A program made the translations under genes and the position numbers. The notes below the pieces were generated by a model that ran no database searches, was not told the DNA's origin, and saw only the letters and a program-made list of their open reading frames with translations. A stretch of DNA of 64,000 nt, taken from Nitrospirota bacterium (GTDB lineage: Bacteria; Nitrospirota; Thermodesulfovibrionia; Thermodesulfovibrionales; UBA6898). Positions 8,316-15,066 of this stretch are shown in pieces (within the stretch, counting starts at the first letter, position 1; every line of letters begins with the position of its first letter). The DNA lies in the NCBI GenBank assembly GCA_021825365.1, contig JAKAHR010000011.1, positions 1-64,000 on the forward strand, written 5' to 3'.

Positions 8316-9174
8316 ACTGTTTCTTACCTATCTCTCCGTTGAAAAAGGCCTGGCGAAGAATACTGTTGATTCGTATGCTGCTGATCTGAAGAGGTTCGGA
8401 CTCTTTTTGAAGGAACGCCACCGGGGAATGGAGGCCGCCGCGACCCCTGATATCATCGATTTCATGGAGACCCTGAGAAACAGCGGCTATTCGGTCCCGA
8501 GCATCTGCAGGTACGTCTCATCCATCAAGGCCTTTTTCAGGTTTCTCCTGATCGAAAACAGAATACAGGCCGATCCGACCGAGGGTATCCAGAGTCCCCG
8601 GAAATGGGAGCGGCTTCCCAAGGCGCTGAGCATTTCCGAGGTGATGGCGATGCTCAACGCCGGCCTTGAGGGAAGGACCGCCCTGCGGGACGGGGCGATG
8701 CTCGAGCTCCTGTATTCCTCCGGCCTCAGGGTGAGTGAACTGGTCGGCATCAGGCTTGGCGATATCCATTTTGAGGCCGGCTTCATCCGCGTCGTCGGGA
8801 AGGGTTCAAAGGAGCGGGTCGTGCCGGTGCACCATCGCGCGATCGAAAAGGTGAGGATGTATATAGAGGAGGAGAGGCCGGCGATTCTGAAGAAACGGCA
8901 GTCGCCGTTTCTGTTTGTGACGAGGAGGGGCGGGGCGATGACGCGACAGCGTTTCTGGCAGACGCTCAAGGCGATCGGGAAAAAGGCGGGAGTCGAGCTG
9001 TCACCCCACACCCTGCGCCATTGCTTTGCGACCCATCTGCTGGAAGGGGGAGCTGACCTCAGGTCCGTCCAGAAGATGCTCGGACATTCAGACATATCCA
9101 CCACGCAGGTTTATACCAAGGTCACCACCGACCGGATCAGGAAGGTCTTCAAGAAGCACCATCCCCGCGCGTAA
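8302..9174 (+). CDS. xerD: Tyrosine recombinase XerD
   Basis: 290 residues, close to the usual 295. The N-terminal SAM-like domain (VEKGLAKNTVDSYAADL) is followed by the catalytic domain with the family's R-K-H-R-H/Y set: SGLRVSELVG, the beta-hairpin VVGKGSKERVVP, HTLRHCFATHLLEGG, LGHSDISTTQVYTKV. It resolves chromosome dimers at dif with XerC. The GTG at 8302 is chosen because the recombinase fold begins there; upstream in-frame codons overlap the nuclease gene. XerC versus XerD cannot be settled without alignment, but the lack of mobile-element neighbours supports the housekeeping role. Confidence 0.85.
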   Translation: MELPELFLTYLSVEKGLAKNTVDSYAADLKRFGLFLKERHRGMEAAATPDIIDFMETLRNSGYSVPSICRYVSSIKAFFRFLLIENRIQADPTEGIQSPRKWERLPKALSISEVMAMLNAGLEGRTALRDGAMLELLYSSGLRVSELVGIRLGDIHFEAGFIRVVGKGSKERVVPVHHRAIEKVRMYIEEERPAILKKRQSPFLFVTRRGGAMTRQRFWQTLKAIGKKAGVELSPHTLRHCFATHLLEGGADLRSVQKMLGHSDISTTQVYTKVTTDRIRKVFKKHHPRA

Positions 9175-9252
9175 TTGAACCGGAATTCTTAGGCGTACTA
9201 TTTCGCCTGCGGTTTCTGTCGCGCCTTCTTTTTTGGCGTCTCTTCAGGGTGC

Positions 9253-9270
9253 GCCTGTCCCTGGACAGGC
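9253..9270. promoter_or_regulatory. 18-bp palindrome upstream of nitrite reductase promoter
   Basis: GCCTGTCC-CT-GGACAGGC is a perfect 8-bp inverted repeat with a 2-base centre. No T-run follows, so it is not an obvious terminator for xerD. It lies 14 bases upstream of a TTGACA hexamer and may be an operator or the half of an extended regulatory region. Confidence 0.4.
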
Positions 9271-9283
9271 ATCTCCCCGCATG

Positions 9284-9311
9284 TTGACATCCCCGCTGTT
9301 GGTACTAGACT
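9284..9311 (+). promoter_or_regulatory. Candidate sigma-70 promoter, nitrite reductase upstream region
   Basis: TTGACA (9284-9289), a 16-base spacer, then TAGACT (9306-9311). It would give a leader of about 210 bases before the nitrite reductase gene, containing the FNR-like palindrome downstream of the start site. Confidence 0.35.
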
Positions 9312-9362
9312 AAACTTATAACTTTAGGTGTCGGCCGCACTGTCAACAGAACACGCGGTTAT

Positions 9363-9376
9363 ATGATCCTGATCAT
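9363..9376. promoter_or_regulatory. FNR/DNR-like palindromic operator
   Basis: ATGAT-CCTG-ATCAT at 9363-9376 (extended palindrome TATGATC-CT-GATCATA, 9362-9377) differs from the FNR/DNR consensus TTGAT-N4-ATCAA by one base per half-site. Its place 154 bases upstream of the nitrite reductase start fits control by an anaerobic or nitrosative-stress Crp/Fnr regulator. No such regulator with a DNA-binding domain is in the window. Confidence 0.5.
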
Positions 9377-9529
9377 AATATCCGGCGCCTTATTCCCCGT
9401 AAGGTATGGAGGTGCTGACAAGGACCCGTACCGAGCGACGAAAGGGGTGTATGAGGACAGGTCCCTTTCCGAAGGCACGAATCGAATCGCGGGTGTTTTG
9501 AGCGCTAATAAATTCGAAGGAGGAGATCG

Positions 9530-11233
9530 ATGAAAAAGGGATTCGTGGTGCTGACCTGTATCGTGGGGATGCTGTTTCTGGCGGGGGGGATGTATTGCGC
9601 GCCCCTGGCAGATGCCAAAAAAAAGGATGAGTACAAAAAAGCCGATGAGCAGGGATCAAGGGAACGGGCGGAAAAACAGGTGAAGGTGGATGCCTGCTAC
9701 GGCTGTCATGGGCCGGTAAAGGACCTTCACCAGATGGGCAGGCACGCAAAGATCAACTGCGCAAGCTGCCATAGCGGGCTACAGAAACATCTCGAGAATC
9801 CCGGACCCGATACCAGGCCACTCACCGATACATCCTGGGAGGCCTGCGGTCAGTGTCATAAGGCCCAGTATGAAAGCTTCATGAAGGAGACCTACCACCG
9901 GCCTGCGCGGGACGAGAAGTCCCAGCTCACCAACCGTGCCCCGAACCCCTTCTGGGACAAGCTGATGGCAGGCCACGGCTTTACCAAGGAACATAACCTT
10001 ACCCGGAGCCACAACTGGATGCTGATCGACCATCTGATCGTTGACCGGGCGTACGGCGGCAGGTTCCAGGGGAAAGACGGATGGCAGTACATCTTCGACA
10101 AGGGAAGGGCATGGGATGTGCTCTTTGACAAATATCCGGATTCAAAGGAACACAAGGCCTTTATCCCGCAGAGCGCCCCTGCGGCGAACCCCGTCTGCCT
10201 CCAGTGCAAATCCCAGGATCAGATACTGAAATGGGCATATATGGGAGACCCCCTGAAGGGGACGACATGGTCCCGGACGTCGAATGTGGTCGAGTTCGTC
10301 AAAGACCTGCAGCACGGGCTGAACTGTTTCACCTGTCACGACCCCCACGCCGCCAAGGCGCGGATCGTACGAGACGGTCTCATCGACGCCCTCACCCGCG
10401 CTGACGGCGATACCCTCTGGCACAGGGACCCCAACCGGACCGGCATCAAGGTGATCGACATGGGCCTCCGGGGCTTCCCACGGAAGATCGCCCTCCTGGA
10501 CAAATATGACACGCGCCTCCAGTGCGGCCAGTGCCATGTCGAATACAACTGCAATCCCGGCTATGTTCCCACGAACCCCGACACGTCCAAGTACAGCGTG
10601 ACCATGGCCGACCGTAAGACGAACCACTTCCCGTATAAAGACGTATTCGGTCTGTACGACCACTACGTCAAACAGGTCGGTTTTCTCGACTTCAAGCACG
10701 GCCTGACCGGCGGGCTCCTCTGGAAGGCCCAGCACCCGGAGTCAGAGACCTACTATAACTCAAAGCATGCAAAGGCCGGAGCCGGCTGCGATTCCTGCCA
10801 TACCCCGAAGATAAAGGACACGAAGACCGGCAAGATGTTCACGTCGCATTTTGCGGTGACGCCGAGGGTGCAGTTGAAGGAAACCTGCCTCAAGTGCCAT
10901 CCCAAGTGGACTGAGGAGATGGCCCGGTATGCTATCGATTCGGTGAAGGCCCATATCAAGGGCAAGATGAGGAAGGCTGAGTTCCACCTGACGGCGCTGA
11001 TAGACAAGATTGTGGAGGGCAAGAAGGCAGGACTGGGTGAGGACGCGATCAGGCAGGCACAGGACCAGCACCTGAAGGCCCACATCCTGTGGGAGTACTG
11101 GACAGCAGAGAATTCCGACGGCTTCCATAATCCGGACATGGCGCGCGAATCGCTGACCCGGTCGGTGGACGAATCGATGAAGGGCATCAAGATCATCAAT
11201 GATGCCCTTGCGATGAAGACCGCGGCGAAGTAG
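9530..11233 (+). CDS. Octaheme cytochrome c nitrite reductase (ONR type)
   Basis: 567 residues with a signal peptide (about 1-28), so periplasmic. Eight haem c sites are visible: CXXCH at 56, 77, 106, 266, 332, 420 and 453, and one CXXCK at 223-227 in fourth position. Three N-terminal haems plus a NrfA-like pentahaem core with CXXCK as haem 4 is the layout of octaheme nitrite reductases such as Thioalkalivibrio TvNiR, and differs from pentahaem NrfA. Tyr339-Asn-Cys341 matches the Tyr-X-Cys pair that is cross-linked in TvNiR, and Gln401-His402 matches its active-site QH. It should reduce nitrite (and hydroxylamine, possibly sulfite) to ammonia. No quinol-oxidising partner (NrfH/NrfBCD) is adjacent. 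Ribosome site GAAGGAGGAG is ideal. Confidence 0.88.
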   Translation: MKKGFVVLTCIVGMLFLAGGMYCAPLADAKKKDEYKKADEQGSRERAEKQVKVDACYGCHGPVKDLHQMGRHAKINCASCHSGLQKHLENPGPDTRPLTDTSWEACGQCHKAQYESFMKETYHRPARDEKSQLTNRAPNPFWDKLMAGHGFTKEHNLTRSHNWMLIDHLIVDRAYGGRFQGKDGWQYIFDKGRAWDVLFDKYPDSKEHKAFIPQSAPAANPVCLQCKSQDQILKWAYMGDPLKGTTWSRTSNVVEFVKDLQHGLNCFTCHDPHAAKARIVRDGLIDALTRADGDTLWHRDPNRTGIKVIDMGLRGFPRKIALLDKYDTRLQCGQCHVEYNCNPGYVPTNPDTSKYSVTMADRKTNHFPYKDVFGLYDHYVKQVGFLDFKHGLTGGLLWKAQHPESETYYNSKHAKAGAGCDSCHTPKIKDTKTGKMFTSHFAVTPRVQLKETCLKCHPKWTEEMARYAIDSVKAHIKGKMRKAEFHLTALIDKIVEGKKAGLGEDAIRQAQDQHLKAHILWEYWTAENSDGFHNPDMARESLTRSVDESMKGIKIINDALAMKTAAK

Positions 11234-11246
11234 AAGACGTGGTTGG

Positions 11247-11275
11247 AAGAGGCGGGGTATGCCCCGCCTCTTTGT
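11247..11275 (+). terminator. Intrinsic terminator after nitrite reductase
   Basis: Perfect 11-bp stem AAGAGGCGGGG (11247-11257) / CCCCGCCTCTT (11262-11272) with a TATG loop, followed by a short T-rich tract. It begins 13 bases after the stop codon, so the nitrite reductase gene is probably monocistronic. Confidence 0.75.
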
Positions 11276-11676
11276 TCAGGGAACGAGACGACGAAGAAGG
11301 AGGGCAGCGATGGGATTATCAAAGACGTGAGGTCTTCTGTCCGGAGGATTCAGGGATTATTCCTGTCAAAAAGGGGATTCACGTATGCGCCTTTTGGGAC
11401 GGTCCTGCCCCGCCAGGCCTCCTTTCAGCCGGCAGCCGACGGCCTCAACGGCCTGTCTCGCCGGGTCATTGCGCTGCCTCCATGCCCCATAGCCGGGCAT
11501 CGGCGCCTGTTACTGCTTATAAACTAATAAGTTTTTACAATCGGCTGTCACCTTTTATTATGTATAGAATATATGTTATTTTTTTTAACTTTAGGCGGGG
11601 GATATCCGTGCCTGATCGATAAGAAATAATTATTGAATTGATAAAAAGATTTAATTATTATAGACCTATAAATTTA
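11276..11676. other. Non-coding interval before the Wood-Ljungdahl operon
   Basis: About 400 bases with no convincing gene. The first 240 bases are GC-rich with several short inverted repeats (for example around GCCGGGCAT), and the rest (11520-11676) is strongly AT-rich. I looked for cobalamin, SAM, molybdenum cofactor and THF riboswitch landmarks and recognised none, but a structured leader cannot be excluded. Confidence 0.4.
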
Positions 11677-11707
11677 TGTTATAGTCTGACACAGCGAGAT
11701 TTGTCAG
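11677..11707 (+). promoter_or_regulatory. Candidate promoter and operator of the acs operon
   Basis: An extended -10 (TGT-TATAGT, 11677-11685) lies at the end of the AT-rich tract. Directly after it is an inverted repeat CTGACA-N10-TGTCAG (11686-11691 / 11702-11707) that would cover the transcription start, a classic repressor position. The leader would be about 68 bases. No good -35 is present, as is common with extended -10 promoters. Confidence 0.35.
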
Positions 11708-11759
11708 GCTGAGGAAATCCGAAATAATCTTGATGGAGCAAAGAAAGGAGTTCCCTGCA

Positions 11760-12617
11760 ATGCTGATAATCGGTGAGAAGTTAAGCATCATCGCGAAGAG
11801 GGTGAGGGAAGCGATGATGAAGAAGGACAAGGGGCCTATCCAGGAAATTGCTTTACGGCAAGCGAAGGAAGGCGCCGGCATGATTGATGCGAATATCGGC
11901 CCCGCTGAAGATGGGGGAGAAGATCTGATGCAGTGGATGGTCACGACGATCCAGGAAGTCGTGCAACTGCCGGTCTGTCTCGACACCACAAATTTCAAGG
12001 CCATCGAGGCCGGTCTCCAGGTGCACAACAGCCAGTGGGGACGGCCGTTGATCAACTCTACATCGAACGATCCCGAACGTTTCCCCATTCTTGAACTCGG
12101 TGCCAAATACAATTCACAGGTAATCGGCCTTACCGTCGGGAAGGGCGGCCTCCCCGCTGATGCTGAAGAGCGTTGCGCCATCGCGGCTGAAATCATGGGC
12201 CGCGCCATGGAGTACGGCGTGCCGCTGGAGGACCTGTACCTCGATCCGCTGGTCCTGCAGATCGCAACCTCACAGGACCATGCGCGGCACGTTATAAAGG
12301 CCATTGGCATGTTCCAGGAGATGAACGATCCGCCCATGAAGACTGTTGTGGGGCTGAGCAATATCTCCAACGGCTGCCCCAAGACACTGCGGCCTATCCT
12401 GAATAAATACTATTTCATACTGCTGGCTGAAGCGGGGTTGACTTCCGCCATAGCCGATTCCCATGAAATGGCAGAGGCGTTGAATGAGAGAAGCCTCGTG
12501 GCTGATGTGCTCGCCGGAAAGACGCTCTCTGACGCCGGTAAGATGAAAGAGATCAGCAAGACGCTGGATGTGATCATGGGCAGGACACTGTACGCCCATT
12601 CATATCTGGAAATGTAG
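11760..12617 (+). CDS. acsE: Methyl-H4F:corrinoid/iron-sulfur protein methyltransferase
   Basis: 285 residues of TIM-barrel pterin-binding type starting MLIIGEKLSIIAKRV. Visible family features are the DANIGPAEDGGED turn, LDTTNFKAIEAGL, NSTSNDPERF and GLSNISNGCP, which line the pterin pocket. It moves the methyl group of methyl-tetrahydrofolate onto the cobalt of the AcsCD corrinoid protein. ATG 11760 is preferred over an ATG ten codons earlier because AAAGGAG sits nine bases before it. First gene of acsE-D-C-B-cooS. Confidence 0.93.
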   Translation: MLIIGEKLSIIAKRVREAMMKKDKGPIQEIALRQAKEGAGMIDANIGPAEDGGEDLMQWMVTTIQEVVQLPVCLDTTNFKAIEAGLQVHNSQWGRPLINSTSNDPERFPILELGAKYNSQVIGLTVGKGGLPADAEERCAIAAEIMGRAMEYGVPLEDLYLDPLVLQIATSQDHARHVIKAIGMFQEMNDPPMKTVVGLSNISNGCPKTLRPILNKYYFILLAEAGLTSAIADSHEMAEALNERSLVADVLAGKTLSDAGKMKEISKTLDVIMGRTLYAHSYLEM

Positions 12618-12640
12618 CTGGAAGATAAAGAGGAGGAATT

Positions 12641-13582
12641 ATGGCTTTTACACCATCAAAAGAATCATATGCAGGAAAGGTATATGCGTTAACGCTGGGC
12701 ACGGGGGACAAGGCGGTGACCGTCGGCGGGGAGAATGTGCTCCCGTTTCACTCGTTTGAAGGTGAGACGCCCAACAGGCCGCTGGTCGCGATGGAGGTCC
12801 AGGATGTGCCGCCGGCCGACTGGCCTGAAAATGTGAGAAAGGCGTACGAGGGTGTCTCCGATGATCCCGTGAAGTGGGCGAAGCACTGCCAGGACGTGCT
12901 GAAGGCGAGGGCGATTGCGCTGCGGCTTATCGGGACGCATCCTGATCGTGAAAACCGTTCTGCAGAAGATGCGGTCAAGACGGTGAAGGATGTCCTCGCG
13001 GCGATCTCGGTGCCGCTTATTGTCCTGGGGAGCAATCACGCTGAAAAAGACACGGCAGTCCTCGTCGCCGTTGCCGAGGCCGCCAAGGACAGGAACTGCG
13101 TCATCGGCAAGGCCCAGGAGGCGAACTATAAGACGATCGCAGCGGCTGCCATGGCAAACAACCACAAACTCATCGCCATGTCTGAACTCGACATCAACCT
13201 GTCGAAGCAATTGAACATCCTCATCTCCCAGATGGGGTTTGACAAGGAAAAGCTCATTACTGACCCCATGTGCTCGGCCCTCGGCTATGGCCTCGAATAT
13301 ACCTATTCGGTCATGGAGAGGATCAGGCTCGCCGCACTGACCCAAAACGACGTGACGATGCAGCAGCCGCTCCTGGGCGATGTGGGCATGTACGTCTGGA
13401 AGGTCAAGGAGACGCAGGCCCCGGAGTCGGACATGCCTCAGTGGGGATCCGCCGAGGAGAGGGGCATCCTTTGGGAGGCTGAGACCGCGACGGCCCTGCT
13501 CGTTTCAGGCGCCGAGGTCCTTATCATGAGGCACCCCAAGGCGGCAGAGGCGGTAGAAAAAGTAATAGACGAACTCGTGTAA
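12641..13582 (+). CDS. acsD: Corrinoid/iron-sulfur protein small subunit
   Basis: 313 residues, a TIM barrel without metal-binding cysteines, typical of the AcsD/CdhD small subunit that pairs with AcsC to hold the corrinoid. Motifs LPFHSFEGETPNRP near the start and DPMCSALGYGLEYTYSVMER in the middle are characteristic. Works in the cytoplasm as methyl carrier between AcsE and acetyl-CoA synthase. Ribosome site GAGGAGGAATT; 23 bases after acsE. Confidence 0.94.
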   Translation: MAFTPSKESYAGKVYALTLGTGDKAVTVGGENVLPFHSFEGETPNRPLVAMEVQDVPPADWPENVRKAYEGVSDDPVKWAKHCQDVLKARAIALRLIGTHPDRENRSAEDAVKTVKDVLAAISVPLIVLGSNHAEKDTAVLVAVAEAAKDRNCVIGKAQEANYKTIAAAAMANNHKLIAMSELDINLSKQLNILISQMGFDKEKLITDPMCSALGYGLEYTYSVMERIRLAALTQNDVTMQQPLLGDVGMYVWKVKETQAPESDMPQWGSAEERGILWEAETATALLVSGAEVLIMRHPKAAEAVEKVIDELV

Positions 13583-13595
13583 GGAGGAATGACCA

Positions 13596-14936
13596 ATGGC
13601 TTTATCCGGCGTTGAAATATTCAAGCTGTTACCCAAGACGAACTGCAAGAAATGCGGACAGCCCACCTGTCTCGCCTTTGCGATGAAACTGGCCCAGCGG
13701 CAGGCGACCCTGGATTCCTGTCCTGATGTATCCGAGGAGGCAAAGAAGATCCTTGGCGAGGCGTCCGCCCCGCCGGTACGTCCGATTACCATGGGCGCAG
13801 GGGACAGGGCGGTCAAAATGGGCGAAGAAACCGTTCTTTTTAGACACGATAAAAAGTTTGTAAATCCGTGCGCTTTTGCTATAGAAGTTAAAGATACACT
13901 TTCAGATTCCGAGATATCCGGTATCGCCCAACAGGTGGTGAATTCCGAGATAGATCGTGTCGGGCAGAAGCTCAGGATCGATGCGATCATGATCACCAAC
14001 GCCTCGGGCGACGCGGGAAAGCTTGAGGCAGCTGCAAAGTCGGTAGCAGCCAAGGCTCCGGCGGTCGCTGTCATTATCAATACCGGCAATCCTCAGGCAG
14101 CGGAGGCCGCGGTTAAGCCTTTTGATGGCAAAAAGCCGGTCATCTACGGTGCCAACGCATCAAACCTCGACGCCATGGCTGCGGTCGCGAAGAGTCACAA
14201 GGCGACTTTGGGCATCGCGGCAAAGGATCTCGATGAGCTGTGTGTGCTGACTGAAAAGGCGAAGGGCCTGGGTGTGGAAGACCTGGTGATCGACCCGGGC
14301 GCCCGGAAGGCCAAGGAGATCATCGCGGCCAACACCCTCATCCGCAGGGCGGCCATCAAGAAGAACTTCAAGCCCCTGGGTTATCCCGTGATCAGCTTCG
14401 CGCAGCGCGACGGCGGACTCCACGAGGCGCTGGTGGCCTCGGTGGGAATCGCAAAGTACTCGTCCATCGTGGTGCTCAGCAGCATAGATAAATGGAAGAA
14501 CCTCGCCCTGTTTACCCTGCGTCAGAATATCTATACCGATCCCCAGGTCCCGATGCAGGTGGAGCAGAAGATATACAACATCGGCGAGCCCAAGGCGGAT
14601 GCGCCGCTGTTCATCACTACGAATTTTTCGCTGACCTACTTCATCGTATCGGGCGAGATCGAAAACAGCAAGGTGGCGAGCAGGCTTGCTGTCATGGATT
14701 CAGAGGGACTCTCCGTTCTGACCGCGTGGGCGGCAGGCAAATTCACTGCTTCTAAAATCGCGCAGTTCATCACTGACAGCGGCATAGAAAAGGAAGTTGC
14801 CAACAAGGAACTGATAATCCCCGGTTACGTCGCCATCCTGAGCGGTGCCATCGAGGAGAAGCTTCCGGGATGGAAGATAACGGTAGGACCTCGCGAGGCG
14901 AATGCTATTCCCACGTTTCTGAAGACCCGGGCGTAG
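13596..14936 (+). CDS. acsC: Corrinoid/iron-sulfur protein large subunit
   Basis: 446 residues. The N-terminal domain has the [4Fe-4S] motif CKKCGQPTCLAFA followed by a cysteine in LDSCPDV, which reductively reactivates Co(II) to Co(I). Then comes a TIM barrel and a C-terminal corrinoid-binding domain (about 330-446) with TTNFSLTYF and PGYVAILSG. Partner of acsD, 13 bases upstream; ribosome site AAGGAGGAATGACC. Confidence 0.94.
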   Translation: MALSGVEIFKLLPKTNCKKCGQPTCLAFAMKLAQRQATLDSCPDVSEEAKKILGEASAPPVRPITMGAGDRAVKMGEETVLFRHDKKFVNPCAFAIEVKDTLSDSEISGIAQQVVNSEIDRVGQKLRIDAIMITNASGDAGKLEAAAKSVAAKAPAVAVIINTGNPQAAEAAVKPFDGKKPVIYGANASNLDAMAAVAKSHKATLGIAAKDLDELCVLTEKAKGLGVEDLVIDPGARKAKEIIAANTLIRRAAIKKNFKPLGYPVISFAQRDGGLHEALVASVGIAKYSSIVVLSSIDKWKNLALFTLRQNIYTDPQVPMQVEQKIYNIGEPKADAPLFITTNFSLTYFIVSGEIENSKVASRLAVMDSEGLSVLTAWAAGKFTASKIAQFITDSGIEKEVANKELIIPGYVAILSGAIEEKLPGWKITVGPREANAIPTFLKTRA

Positions 14937-15003
14937 AGATTGCTTTTTAAAGTAAATAATGTAAAAATTAAATAATTGGCTTTGTCTGGGGGAGGTGCGA
15001 TCC

Positions 15004-15066
15004 ATGAAATCCCCATTCGAAAGAAGGAGGTCAAATGTCAAAGTTAATTGCGACAGCAGCCATTAG
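15004..15066 (+). CDS. Possible 20-codon leader peptide overlapping acsB start
   Basis: ATG 15004 has an excellent ribosome site, GGGGGAGGTG, six bases upstream. The frame encodes MKSPFERRRSNVKVNCDSSH and stops at 15064-15066, 32 bases inside acsB in another frame. Codons 7-10 form the Shine-Dalgarno sequence of acsB, so ribosomes on this frame would mask or uncover that site. Whether it is translated is unknown. Confidence 0.35.
   Translation: MKSPFERRRSNVKVNCDSSH

Noticed and set aside
9363-9533. 56-codon frame ending in an ATGA overlap with the nitrite reductase gene
   Set aside because: Its start codon is part of the FNR-like palindrome, it has no ribosome site, and the peptide has no signal or haem motif. 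The overlap with the ATG is probably chance.
11380-11520. Possible cobalamin or other riboswitch upstream of acsE
   Set aside because: I could not find B12-box, Moco, SAM or THF landmarks, so it is kept only as an unexplained region.
11239-11622. Overlapping short frames downstream of nitrite reductase
   Set aside because: They run across the terminator hairpin and show no protein-like pattern.
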